DNA of 15,475 nucleotides from positions 1 to 15,475 of the forward strand of contig DJZU01000070.1 in NCBI GenBank assembly GCA_002448715.1, read 5' to 3'. Source of the DNA: Candidatus Neomicrothrix sp. UBA6944 (lineage in GTDB: Bacteria; Actinomycetota; Acidimicrobiia; Acidimicrobiales; Poriferisodalaceae). The notes under the pieces were generated by a model. The model saw only the letters and a list, made by a program, of their open reading frames with translations. It ran no database searches and was not told where the DNA came from. Each line of letters opens with the position of its first letter. Position 1 is the stretch's first letter. Both the position numbers and the translations under genes were made by a program. This document shows positions 7,506 through 14,263 of this stretch, piece after piece.

Positions 7506-8360
7506 ATGAAGAACACCCTCAAGACCACCATGCTCCTCGCCACTATGGGCGCATTAATCATGTTCATCTCCAGCTTTTGGGGATCGGGCGGATTAACCAT
7601 TGGACTATTTCTCGCTCTGGCCATGGTTGGAGGTAGCTATTGGATGAGTGACAAACTTGCTATTCGGTCCGCTCGAGCAATCGAAGTTGAAGAGGGACAA
7701 CTTCCGGAATATTGGACAATCATGAAAGAATTATGCGAGTTGTCCGGTCAACCAATGCCGCGAATCTACGTGAGCCCCGACCCACAACCTAACGCCTTCG
7801 CAACCGGCCGGAACCCAAGCAACGCGGCCGTCTGCGTCACAGAAGGGCTCATGCAACATTTGTCATGGAGTGAAATTCGAGGTGTGTTGGCACATGAAAT
7901 GGCTCACATAAAGAACCGCGACATCCTCATAGGTTCAGTCGCTGCTGCAGTAGCCATGGCAATTAGTTTCGTTGCCAATATGGCCCAATTCGCGATGATT
8001 TTTGGTGGAGGAAGCAGAGACCGGGACCGGAATCCACTGGTTGACTTGCTACTTATTATCGTCGCGCCAATCGCGGCGGCCCTTATACAGATGGCAATCA
8101 GTAGAAGCCGAGAGTTCCAAGCAGACCGAACAGCAGCGAGGATGATCGGCGACGGCGAACCACTGGCAGCGGCGCTAGAAAAGCTAGATGTCGCCAGCCG
8201 CTCAATCCCCAGCTTGGCCAACGCTAATCAAGCGCAGATGTATATAGCGAACCCGCTCGCAGGTCGACAAATGGCGTTCCGAAACCTCTTCACAACACAC
8301 CCTCCCATGGATAAAAGAATCTCCCGGTTACGTGACGGTAGCTGGCGAGACGGTATCTAA
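7506..8360 (+). CDS. htpX: Membrane zinc metalloprotease HtpX (M48 family)
   Basis: An inner-membrane zinc protease of the M48B family that degrades damaged membrane proteins; the catalytic site faces the cytoplasm. It is 284 residues, normal for HtpX. Two N-terminal membrane segments (about 8-24 and 29-45) precede PNAFATGRNPSNAAVCVTEG (96-115), a family signature. The zinc site is HEMAH (130-134) with the third ligand Glu203 in SRSREFQADRTA. Two more membrane stretches lie at about 141-165 and 179-198. The C terminus has the FTTHPPMDKRISRL block. The ATG has a strong GGAGGG ribosome-binding site 7-8 bases upstream. The 160-base gap upstream (7346-7505) contains no identifiable promoter or RNA. 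The stop codon is one base from the stop of the convergent yajQ. Confidence 0.96.
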   Translation: MKNTLKTTMLLATMGALIMFISSFWGSGGLTIGLFLALAMVGGSYWMSDKLAIRSARAIEVEEGQLPEYWTIMKELCELSGQPMPRIYVSPDPQPNAFATGRNPSNAAVCVTEGLMQHLSWSEIRGVLAHEMAHIKNRDILIGSVAAAVAMAISFVANMAQFAMIFGGGSRDRDRNPLVDLLLIIVAPIAAALIQMAISRSREFQADRTAARMIGDGEPLAAALEKLDVASRSIPSLANANQAQMYIANPLAGRQMAFRNLFTTHPPMDKRISRLRDGSWRDGI

Positions 8361-8361
8361 A

Positions 8362-8850
8362 TCAGTCCCGAAAATTCTCAAACTGTAGAGGTAAATCAAA
8401 GTCCACCTCTTTCAGCTTGCTAATCACCGTCTGCAAGTGGTCGCGTTTTTTTGAAATGACCCTTACCTGCTCACCCTGAGTTTGGGACTGAACACCCTTA
8501 ATGCCCAGGCCCTTGATGAATTTGTTGAGTTCTTTAGCCTTGTCGCTACTAATTCCCGCCTGAATAACGACTGCTTGACGAACGGAAGTACCCGCGGCGT
8601 CTTCCACTTCGCCGTAGCTAAGGGCCTTAAGACTGACCTTTCGTTTCACAAGCTTTTCTTCCAACACCTGGCGAAGAGCATTAAGACGGTCTTCGCTGCT
8701 GCTTAATAACGAAATAGCCGTGTCATTAAGCGTGATTTCAGATCCAGTGTCCTTGAAGTCATACCGAGTCCCCACTTCGCGGGCGGCTTGGTCCACGGCA
8801 TTGCGAACTTCTTGCATATCTATTTCCGAAATAACGTCAAATGAAGCCAT
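8362..8850 (-). CDS. yajQ: YajQ-family cyclic di-GMP/nucleotide-binding protein (UPF0234)
   Basis: A cytoplasmic YajQ-family protein of 162 residues, the full family length. Recognised from the N-terminal MASFDVISEIDMQEVRNAV, the TRYDFKDTGSEI block and the C-terminal IKGVQSQTQGEQVRV / KKRDHLQTVI segments. A Xanthomonas member binds cyclic di-GMP and acts with a transcription regulator in virulence control; other members bind nucleotides or RNA. No specific role can be read here. The start has no Shine-Dalgarno, but TATATT sits 7 bases before the ATG on this strand, which fits leaderless transcription. It converges with htpX with a single base between the two stops and no terminator, so the two transcripts must overlap. 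Confidence 0.95.
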   Translation of the reverse strand: MASFDVISEIDMQEVRNAVDQAAREVGTRYDFKDTGSEITLNDTAISLLSSSEDRLNALRQVLEEKLVKRKVSLKALSYGEVEDAAGTSVRQAVVIQAGISSDKAKELNKFIKGLGIKGVQSQTQGEQVRVISKKRDHLQTVISKLKEVDFDLPLQFENFRD

Positions 8851-8857
8851 GCAACGA

Positions 8858-8863
8858 AATATA
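8858..8863 (-). promoter_or_regulatory. Putative -10 element of yajQ (leaderless start)
   Basis: Read on the minus strand, TATATT is followed by TCGTTGC and then the yajQ ATG. This places a TANNNT hexamer at -13 to -8 relative to the ATG, the spacing expected if the transcript starts at the start codon. No convincing -35 box is visible. Confidence 0.35.
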
Positions 8864-8908
8864 CAGACCCCATCGGTGCCTAAGCGCCGACTAAACCAAC
8901 GAGAGTCA

Positions 8909-8937
8909 TTGGGCTAATGACGCCTAACCGATAACGT
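8909..8937 (+). promoter_or_regulatory. Putative promoter of tRNA-Tyr
   Basis: TTGGGC at 8909-8914 and TAACGT at 8932-8937 are separated by 17 bases. The predicted start near 8944 lies about four bases before the mature tRNA 5' end. Both boxes match the consensus only in part. Confidence 0.35.
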
Positions 8938-8947
8938 GACGGCCGTT

Positions 8948-9030
8948 GGGTCGGTGCCCGAGCGGCCAAAGGGAACGGGCTGTAAACCCGTCGGTTCACA
9001 CCTACGGAGGTTCGAATCCTCCCCGGCCCA
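8948..9030 (+). tRNA. tRNA-Tyr (anticodon GTA)
   Basis: A class II tRNA. The acceptor arm is GGGTCGG (8948-8954) with CCGGCCC (9023-9029), one G-T wobble, and discriminator A at 9030. The anticodon stem ACGGG/CCCGT encloses loop CTGTAAA with anticodon GTA at 8982-8984. There is a long variable arm at 8992-9005, as expected for bacterial tRNA-Tyr, and a T arm GGAGG-TTCGAAT-CCTCC (9006-9022). CCA is not encoded (the bases after the discriminator are CAA). Confidence 0.96.
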
Positions 9031-9032
9031 CA

Positions 9033-9064
9033 ACGAACGGTCAGCTGCCAAGCTGGCCGTTCGT
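9033..9064 (+). terminator. Strong hairpin after tRNA-Tyr, probable terminator without a T-tract
   Basis: ACGAACGGTCAGCT (9033-9046) pairs with AGCTGGCCGTTCGT (9051-9064) around the loop GCCA: 14 pairs with one G-T wobble. It begins three bases after the tRNA 3' end. There is no run of T after it, which is common for actinobacterial intrinsic terminators; it could alternatively be a 3'-processing or stabilising structure. Confidence 0.55.
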
Positions 9065-9184
9065 CGCGTCTATGACCAAAACTCTGAACGGAACCTCTTC
9101 ACTAACGCGCCTTAAAACGCTCTCGAAAAATGATTGGTCAGATGACAGATAATGAAGTTCGGACGCTCTATGAGACACATGGAC

Positions 9185-9190
9185 TAACTT
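9185..9190 (+). promoter_or_regulatory. Putative -10 element of the crotonase operon (leaderless start)
   Basis: TAACTT, followed by CTCACC and the ATG at 9197, lies at -12 to -7. This is the TANNNT position of leaderless actinobacterial genes. No Shine-Dalgarno precedes the ATG and no good -35 box is visible. Confidence 0.3.
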
Positions 9191-9196
9191 CTCACC

Positions 9197-9973
9197 ATGG
9201 CTGAATCTTGTTATGCAGAACGCGATGGAAGAATTTTCACCATCACAATCAACCGACCAGAGCGGATGAACGCATTGCATCCCCCAGGTAATGCAGAAAT
9301 GGCGGAGCTCTTTGACGAGTTCCAAAATGATCCAGAACTTTGGGTCGCTATCGTCACAGGTGCCGGAGATCGTGCCTTTAGCGCTGGTAACGATTTGCGC
9401 TACCAAGCAGAGGGTGGTGATAGATCTGCGATGCCAGCAAGTGGCTTTGGGGGACTTACCTCGCGGTGGGACCTCGACAAACCTGTAATTGCGGCTGTCA
9501 ATGGTGTAGCGATGGGAGGAGGATTCGAGATTGCGCTCGCATGCGACATTATTATTGCTAGCGAAAATGCTCGGATGGCTCTCCCCGAACCCAAAGTTGG
9601 TTTAGCCGCGCTTGCAGCTGGAGTGCACCGTCTGCCGCGACAAATTGGACTTAAACGCGCTATGGGGATGATGTTGACTGGCCGCCACGTCCACGCTCAA
9701 GAAGGATATGAACTTGGATTTGTCACGGCCGTTGCGCCGGAAGGCGAAGCACTGAGTGAAGCCCGCCGCTGGGCCGAAATGATCCTCGAATGTTCTCCAA
9801 TGTCAATTCGAGCAACCAAGCAAGCTGCCATGATGGGCTTGGATCAGGCTGGTGTCCGCGCTGCACATGAAGGTAAATATGCGGCGGTGAAGGCAATGAG
9901 CCAAAGCGATGACTACATCGAAGGGCCCGTAGCATTCGCTGAGAAGCGACCCCCGGAATGGAAAGGCCGCTAG
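9197..9973 (+). CDS. Enoyl-CoA hydratase/isomerase (crotonase) family protein
   Basis: A cytoplasmic crotonase-fold enzyme of 258 residues acting on an acyl-CoA; the exact substrate is not readable. Landmarks: TITINRPERMNALH (substrate-binding start), the first oxyanion-hole strand AFSAGNDLRY (60-69), the second oxyanion hole and first catalytic glutamate in GVAMGGGFEIALACDI (Glu111), and the second glutamate in ALPEPKVGLAALAAG (Glu131). Both glutamates used by true hydratases are therefore present, so hydratase or dehydratase chemistry is plausible. The C terminus ends in a FAEKRPPEWKGR block typical of the family. It heads a run of three same-strand genes: the cupin starts 22 bases after its stop and the rhodanese overlaps the cupin, so its substrate may be a sulfur-containing acyl-CoA (inference from context only). 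Confidence 0.9.
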   Translation: MAESCYAERDGRIFTITINRPERMNALHPPGNAEMAELFDEFQNDPELWVAIVTGAGDRAFSAGNDLRYQAEGGDRSAMPASGFGGLTSRWDLDKPVIAAVNGVAMGGGFEIALACDIIIASENARMALPEPKVGLAALAAGVHRLPRQIGLKRAMGMMLTGRHVHAQEGYELGFVTAVAPEGEALSEARRWAEMILECSPMSIRATKQAAMMGLDQAGVRAAHEGKYAAVKAMSQSDDYIEGPVAFAEKRPPEWKGR

Positions 9974-9995
9974 GCACCAGCCCCAACGAATAGAA

Positions 9996-10568
9996 ATGAT
10001 CCGCAACCCCGAACGAGACGAAGCAGTCGCGGAAGCGATGTCAGACATTCGAGCGATTGATCTCGCTGGTGTTAGCCGTGAATCTATTGAACTAATACGG
10101 ATTCGGCTTATCGAACTTGCGGACCGCCGGGATCTTTTCCCTTGGGACGACTTCCCTCCCGAAGAATCGAGAGACGGGAGCACTCTCTATTTGATCTCCC
10201 AAGACGATGATCACCGTTTTGCGCTTTACGTGCAGTCGGTTGCGGAAAGAACCGAAGCACCGCCACACGATCATTTGACCTGGGCATGCATCGTTGGTCT
10301 TGAAGGCGAAGAAGTAAATCGCAAATATGAAAAAGCAGCCGGTCACGGACCACCAAAGGTCTCTGAAGAATTCGTAGTAAAGCACGGCACAGGCATTGGG
10401 TTCCTGCCTGATGAAGTCCATTCCATACAAGTCACCGGGGGATCACTCAATTTTCACTGCTACGGGCGCGACCTGCTCGACCTGCCACCACGGAATTATT
10501 GGGATCAAAAAAGCTACCAGTGGAAAACTATGAAAGTTCGCTTTCCAATCATTGATGCCCGAACGTGA
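9996..10568 (+). CDS. Cupin protein resembling cysteine/thiol dioxygenases
   Basis: A 190-residue cupin. The iron ligands of thiol dioxygenases can be placed: His91 and His93 in PPHDHLTW and His142 in PDEVHSIQ. His154 and Tyr156 in NFHCYG match the His155/Tyr157 pair of mammalian cysteine dioxygenase. Cys98 is five residues after the second His, the position of mammalian Cys93, which forms a Cys-Tyr crosslink; many bacterial members have Gly there. The carboxylate-binding Arg60 of cysteine dioxygenase has no obvious counterpart: my by-eye alignment puts Ser62 there. Substrate specificity may thus differ from cysteine. If it is a dioxygenase, it would convert a thiol to a sulfinate using O2 in the cytoplasm. 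The stop TGA shares four bases (GTGA) with the rhodanese GTG start, so the two are translated together. Start support is weak: no clear Shine-Dalgarno. Confidence 0.8.
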   Translation: MIRNPERDEAVAEAMSDIRAIDLAGVSRESIELIRIRLIELADRRDLFPWDDFPPEESRDGSTLYLISQDDDHRFALYVQSVAERTEAPPHDHLTWACIVGLEGEEVNRKYEKAAGHGPPKVSEEFVVKHGTGIGFLPDEVHSIQVTGGSLNFHCYGRDLLDLPPRNYWDQKSYQWKTMKVRFPIIDART

Positions 10569-11812
10569 CCACTCCTACGGTTTCGATTCATCAACTCGCT
10601 GAAGCAATCCGATCCCCCAAAGAACTAGTAATTCTTGACCCTCGTGATCACGACGCTTACCACAGAGGGCACATATTTTGGGCGGCCAGTCTGCGTCCTC
10701 AGGACGCAGACTCTGAAGCTCCCAAGCTTGTGCCCCGAAGATCTACTCCAACTGTTGTTACTGACGACAGAGATGGTGAAGGGCAAGAACTCTACGACGT
10801 TCTTACACATAATGGATGGACAGATATTCGTCTTCTTGAGGGCGGCACACAAGCTTGGGATGAAAAAGGTTACGAGCTTTACTCAGGTGTAAATGTCCCG
10901 TCGAAACTGTTTGGCGAACTAGTAGAGCGCCACTACCAAACACCTCATGTACAAGCGCAACAACTCAACGACTGGATTACCGAAGGCAAAGAACTTCTCA
11001 TCCTTGATTCTCGAACCGAGCGAGAATTCAACCGCATGAACATCCCTGGCGGCCGCTCTTGTCCCGGAGGAGAACTTGTATATCGGATATTTGACCTATT
11101 GGAAGAAAACATGACGGTTGTCGTCAACTGCGCAGGACGAACAAGGAGCATCCTTGGAACAGAGTCGCTAGTTCGAGCAGGTATTCCTAACCCTGTAGTT
11201 GCCCTAGAGAACGGCACTATGGGGTGGGAGCTTGCCGGGCTTCAATTAGAAACTGGCGCTAAAACAGTTGCCCCGCCCCCTAGGAACGAAGCCCGGCGCA
11301 AGGCTGCCGCCGCTGCGCAGCAAACAAGCGACCATTTCGGAGTAACCCAAATTGCGCAAACGATAGTTGAGTCCTGGAGATCCGACTCTTCTAGAACGCT
11401 GTATCTCTTCGACGTGCGCTCACCAGCTGAATACGAAAAAGGCCACCGTCAACACTTTAGGAACGCTCCGGGAGGACAACTCATCCAGGCAACCGATGAA
11501 TATGTCGCCACGAGAGGTGCCCGGATAGTTCTGGCCGACGACGATCTGACCAGGGCGACAATGACAGCTTCGTGGCTTTTAGAGATGGGGTGGGAAACGT
11601 ATGTTCATGAAGCCGGACTAGGCGACTACCCCCTAGAAGTTGGGGCTGATGAAGCCCCCACACACAGCCCGCAAGTTGTGCTTCCATATGACCCAGGAGA
11701 TGCCCATGTCGCTCACCAAGCGATGCAGGACTATCTAGATTGGGAAGTGGCGTTAGTTGAACAGTATGACCGCGACGAACTAGCGAACTTTACCGACGGG
11801 GGCTGGGCGTAA
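10565..11812 (+). CDS. Three-domain rhodanese sulfurtransferase with one active-site cysteine
   Basis: A 415-residue protein with three rhodanese-like domains: about residues 5-108, 128-230 and 258-358, plus a conserved-looking tail (370-415). Each has the LxxxDxR strand: VILDPRDHDAYHRGH, LILDSRTEREFNRMNIPG and YLFDVRSPAEYEKGH. Only the middle domain has the catalytic cysteine, Cys189 in the loop CAGRTRSI. The matching loops of domains 1 and 3 read TDDRDGEGQ and ADDDLTRA, so those domains are probably inactive and structural or ligand-binding. An Ala/Arg-rich linker (about 236-255) separates domains 2 and 3. Rhodaneses move sulfane sulfur to an acceptor such as cyanide, a thiol or sulfite. 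The GTG start overlaps the cupin stop, which fixes the start and argues for a joint role in sulfur metabolism. The stop is four bases from that of the convergent oxidoreductase. Confidence 0.9.
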   Translation: MTTPTVSIHQLAEAIRSPKELVILDPRDHDAYHRGHIFWAASLRPQDADSEAPKLVPRRSTPTVVTDDRDGEGQELYDVLTHNGWTDIRLLEGGTQAWDEKGYELYSGVNVPSKLFGELVERHYQTPHVQAQQLNDWITEGKELLILDSRTEREFNRMNIPGGRSCPGGELVYRIFDLLEENMTVVVNCAGRTRSILGTESLVRAGIPNPVVALENGTMGWELAGLQLETGAKTVAPPPRNEARRKAAAAAQQTSDHFGVTQIAQTIVESWRSDSSRTLYLFDVRSPAEYEKGHRQHFRNAPGGQLIQATDEYVATRGARIVLADDDLTRATMTASWLLEMGWETYVHEAGLGDYPLEVGADEAPTHSPQVVLPYDPGDAHVAHQAMQDYLDWEVALVEQYDRDELANFTDGGWA

Positions 11813-11816
11813 ATTT

Positions 11817-12689
11817 CTATAGATCTGCATACTTCGCGATGATTTCACCAAACCTAAGTGCATCCTCAGGCGAATCAATCAAAGTAGGCATTCCGGCCAT
11901 AGCAGTTACCGGCACAACCAGACGGTTAACGCCCCGAGCTTTCATTTTGGGAATGTCGTCAGGGTCTTCCGGCATAGGCATCGTTATTTCAAGAGCATCC
12001 GGATCGCGCCCGCACTCTTCCGCTGTCCGACGAGCGAGATCGATTCGTTCCTGAGGAGTGTCACGAGCTGGGAAGTAACCGTCGCCTAAGCGACCGGCCC
12101 GTCTAGCGGCGTAATCGGTGTCACCACCGACGATGATTGGCACAGAGCCATTTATGGGCCGCGGAAGACAATAGGTGTCTTGGAACTGAACAAATTCTCC
12201 CTCGAAAGAGGCACAGTCGCTCGCCCACAATGCGCGCATCGCGTCCACATATTCGTCAGTACGAGCGCCTCGGCGTTCGAAGGGCGCTCCAATAACGTCA
12301 AACTCTTCTTTGAGCCAACCGACGCCAATTCCAAGGAGCACCCGCCCGCCAGACATGTAATCGAGCGTGGCGACTTGAGCAGCGCACACAACGGGCGAGT
12401 GCTGGGGCAGGATCAAAATTGCAGTTCCGAAGTTAATCCTTTCGGTAGCCCCAGCCATGTGGGCCATCCAAATAAGAGGATCGGGCAAAATTAAGTCTTC
12501 AGCCCCTCCTGCAATTTTCCCTGATTCGCTATATGGGTACACCGACTCGTAGCCAGATGGAATGACTGTGTGTTCGACGGTCCAGGCCGATTCGAACCCC
12601 GCCTCCTCGCCTGCTTGTACTAGCTCCACCGCTAATGCTGTGTTCGCTGCATACTTATCGGTATTGCAATATCTAAGACCAAACTTCAT
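11817..12689 (-). CDS. LLM-class F420-dependent oxidoreductase
   Basis: A luciferase-like monooxygenase-family protein, 290 residues from the chosen start. Landmarks: an N-terminal strand MKFGLRY, the EEAGFESAWTVEH block with VIPSGY (28-47), TLDYMSGGRVLLGIGVGW (108-125), GAPFERRGARTDEY (134-147), VPIIVGGDT (183-191) and ARRAGRLGDGYFP (195-207). This text is typical of the TIGR03619-like, F420-using actinobacterial branch; the substrate is unknown. Cofactor F420 rather than FMN is inferred from the family. I chose ATG at 12689 because AAGGTGA lies just upstream on this strand; an upstream GTG at 12704 would place that ribosome-binding site inside the gene. It diverges from menB across 62 bases and converges with the rhodanese. 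Confidence 0.9.
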   Translation of the reverse strand: MKFGLRYCNTDKYAANTALAVELVQAGEEAGFESAWTVEHTVIPSGYESVYPYSESGKIAGGAEDLILPDPLIWMAHMAGATERINFGTAILILPQHSPVVCAAQVATLDYMSGGRVLLGIGVGWLKEEFDVIGAPFERRGARTDEYVDAMRALWASDCASFEGEFVQFQDTYCLPRPINGSVPIIVGGDTDYAARRAGRLGDGYFPARDTPQERIDLARRTAEECGRDPDALEITMPMPEDPDDIPKMKARGVNRLVVPVTAMAGMPTLIDSPEDALRFGEIIAKYADL

Positions 12690-12714
12690 GGTGTCACCTT
12701 CCACATCCGCCTCT

Positions 12715-12720
12715 AATCTA
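12715..12720 (-). promoter_or_regulatory. Putative -10 element of the LLM oxidoreductase gene
   Basis: TAGATT on the minus strand fits TANNNT and would give a start near 12708, about 19 bases before the ATG at 12689, leaving room for the AAGGTGA ribosome-binding site. The -35 region is poor (CTGAAC at 18-base spacing). Confidence 0.25.
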
Positions 12721-12751
12721 CGACTACAACCACCAATGGTTCAGGAGTCCA

Positions 12752-13666
12752 ATGTCTTATTTGCCGAATGTCTCAGAGATCTTTGATCCTTCGTTATGGA
12801 CCGAGGTTGAAGGATTCGAGTTCGAAGACGTCACATATCACCGAGCGAGAGCTCAGGGCACAGTGCGCATCGCGTTTGACCGGCCAGACGTTCGCAACGC
12901 GTTTAGGCCGGGAACCGTCGATGAGCTCTACACCGCTCTTGACCATGCCCGCATGAGCACCGATGTTGGCGTCGTGTTACTTACGGGCAACGGACCGTCG
13001 ACAAAAGATGCTGGATGGGCGTTCTGTTCTGGCGGAGATCAGCGAATCCGGGGGAAAGACGGATACAAATACGCTGACGGAGAAACAAGCGAAACTATCG
13101 ACCCGGCCCAAGTAGGACGGTTACATATTCTCGAATGCCAACGGCTCATCAGAATGATGCCCAAAGTTGTGATATGCGTCGTGCCCGGATGGGCTGTGGG
13201 TGGAGGACACAGTCTTCATGTGACCTGTGACTTGACTATCGCCAGTAGAGAACATGCCCGCTTCAAGCAAACTGACACAGACGTGGCAAGTTTTGATGGG
13301 GGTTTTGGGTCTGCGTATCTCGCGAAGCAGATAGGTCAGAAAAAGGCACGTGAAATCTTTTTCCTCGGACGGACATACGACGCAGAAGAAAGATTTCTTA
13401 TGGGCGACGTCAACACCGTGGTCGACCATCAGAACTTGGAGAGAGTGGCGTTGGAGTGGGCGCAAGAAATCAACTCGAAGTCTCCGACTGCGCAACGTAT
13501 GGCAAAATTCGCCTTCAATTTGACTGACGATGGGCTCATTGGCCAACAAGTGTTTGCGGGGGAAGCCACGCGATTGGCTTACGGTACCGATGAAGCGGTC
13601 GAAGGTCGAGACGCGTTTTTAGAAAAGCGCCAGCAAGATTTCGGACAGTTCCCTTGGCATTTCTAA
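12752..13666 (+). CDS. menB: 1,4-dihydroxy-2-naphthoyl-CoA synthase (MenB)
   Basis: Closes the second ring of the naphthoquinone by converting o-succinylbenzoyl-CoA to dihydroxynaphthoyl-CoA in menaquinone synthesis. It is 304 residues, close to the mycobacterial enzyme. Diagnostic text: IAFDRPDVRNAFRPGTVDEL, WAFCSGGDQRIRG (89-101), GWAVGGGHSLHVTCDLTIAS (146-165), FKQTDTDVASFDGGFGSAYL (171-190) and a C-terminal GRDAFLEKRQQDFGQFPW. Asp175 in QTD is the position where E. coli has Gly and binds bicarbonate; Asp marks the bicarbonate-independent type II enzymes such as that of M. tuberculosis. The usual VGSFDGG reads VASFDGG here (Ala179). A Shine-Dalgarno AGGAG (12743-12747) supports the ATG; just before it a 5-pair hairpin (AACCA / TGGTT, 12728-12741) could affect access. 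No other men gene is visible, so it stands apart from a men operon. Confidence 0.96.
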   Translation: MSYLPNVSEIFDPSLWTEVEGFEFEDVTYHRARAQGTVRIAFDRPDVRNAFRPGTVDELYTALDHARMSTDVGVVLLTGNGPSTKDAGWAFCSGGDQRIRGKDGYKYADGETSETIDPAQVGRLHILECQRLIRMMPKVVICVVPGWAVGGGHSLHVTCDLTIASREHARFKQTDTDVASFDGGFGSAYLAKQIGQKKAREIFFLGRTYDAEERFLMGDVNTVVDHQNLERVALEWAQEINSKSPTAQRMAKFAFNLTDDGLIGQQVFAGEATRLAYGTDEAVEGRDAFLEKRQQDFGQFPWHF

Positions 13667-13677
13667 ATTGACAAAGG

Positions 13678-14175
13678 TTAAGCCCCAGCCGCCAACCGTT
13701 GCATCACAGTGACATCGAGCCATTGTCCGAACTTACGACCAACCTCCCGTTCAACTCCGACCATCTCGAACCCATACTTGGAGTGAAGAGCTATTGAGGC
13801 AGGGTTTTCGCCCGCAATCCGGGCGAAAGTGGCGTGAAAGCCATGCTCATCGGCGAGATTTACCAATTCACTCAATAACGCGGACCCGACTCCGGTGCCC
13901 TGATGCTCTTGATGTACGTAAATAGAATTCTCAACACTGGTTCCATAGGCTGGCCTATCGCGATATCTCGATAGGCAAGCCCAACCGACGACTTTTCTCT
14001 GATCATCACTGGCGACAATGCAAGGTAGAGCACCTGAGCGTTCTCGAAGCCACTCCCGTTGTTGTTCTAAAGTTTTAGGAACTAAATCGAACGTCGCTAC
14101 GCCGGACATCACCTCGTGGTTGTAAATATCTGCAATCGCTTCCGCGTCCGACAGCTTGGCTAAGCGAACCTTCAT
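13678..14175 (-). CDS. GNAT N-acetyltransferase of the phosphinothricin/methionine-sulfone type
   Basis: A 165-residue GNAT enzyme that moves an acetyl group from acetyl-CoA to the amino group of a small substrate in the cytoplasm. Family text: IYNHEVMSGVATFD (17-30), ENSIYVHQEHQGTGVGSALL (82-101) with the acetyl-CoA pyrophosphate loop QGTGVG, GENPASIALHSKYGF (122-136) and VGRKFGQWLDV (145-155). These match the PAT/MddA/YncA group, which acetylates phosphinothricin or methionine derivatives; most chromosomal members have a housekeeping or unknown amine substrate. I chose the ATG at 14175 because the conserved domain starts right there. The frame stays open to 14259, but the added N-terminal residues look non-coding and would run through a hairpin in the tRNA-Thr leader. 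The stop is 11 bases from the convergent menB stop. Confidence 0.88.
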   Translation of the reverse strand: MKVRLAKLSDAEAIADIYNHEVMSGVATFDLVPKTLEQQREWLRERSGALPCIVASDDQRKVVGWACLSRYRDRPAYGTSVENSIYVHQEHQGTGVGSALLSELVNLADEHGFHATFARIAGENPASIALHSKYGFEMVGVEREVGRKFGQWLDVTVMQRLAAGA

Positions 14176-14182
14176 AGATATA

Positions 14183-14188
14183 AAGGTA
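14183..14188 (-). promoter_or_regulatory. Putative -10 element of the acetyltransferase gene (leaderless start)
   Basis: On the minus strand TACCTT is followed by seven bases (TATATCT) and the ATG at 14175, the same TANNNT geometry seen at yajQ. No Shine-Dalgarno is present, so this spacing also supports the chosen start. Confidence 0.25.
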
Positions 14189-14241
14189 CCGTCCAAGGGG
14201 TTGTGCATCATTGGTGTTGATCCGTAAGCTTTCAAGCCTGC

Positions 14242-14255
14242 ACGGGTTCGCCCGT
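14242..14255 (+). other. TTCG-loop hairpin in the tRNA-Thr leader
   Basis: ACGGG (14242-14246) pairs with CCCGT (14251-14255) around a TTCG tetraloop, an unusually stable loop in RNA. It ends nine bases before the tRNA-Thr 5' end, so it would sit in the tRNA precursor leader if transcription starts upstream. A weak promoter match (TTGTGC 14201-14206, 18 bases, TAAGCT 14225-14230) would make this so. Confidence 0.4.
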
Positions 14256-14263
14256 TCATGGTT

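Noticed and set aside
8946..9152. Open frame of 68 codons on the + strand over tRNA-Tyr
   Set aside because: It runs through the tRNA and its hairpin; the text GSNPPRP is a typical tRNA T-arm translation.
9041..9406. Minus-strand open frame of 121 codons over the hairpin and the crotonase 5' end
   Set aside because: It lies antisense to a well-supported gene and to a perfect hairpin, has no recognisable domain and no ribosome-binding site.
12690..12704. Upstream GTG start for the LLM oxidoreductase
   Set aside because: The five extra codons are the ribosome-binding site (GGAAGGTG) of the ATG at 12689, and the family begins at MKFG-like text.
14176..14259. N-terminal extension of the acetyltransferase to 14259
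   Set aside because: GNAT homology starts at the ATG at 14175; the extension has no conserved look and crosses a TTCG hairpin in the tRNA-Thr leader.
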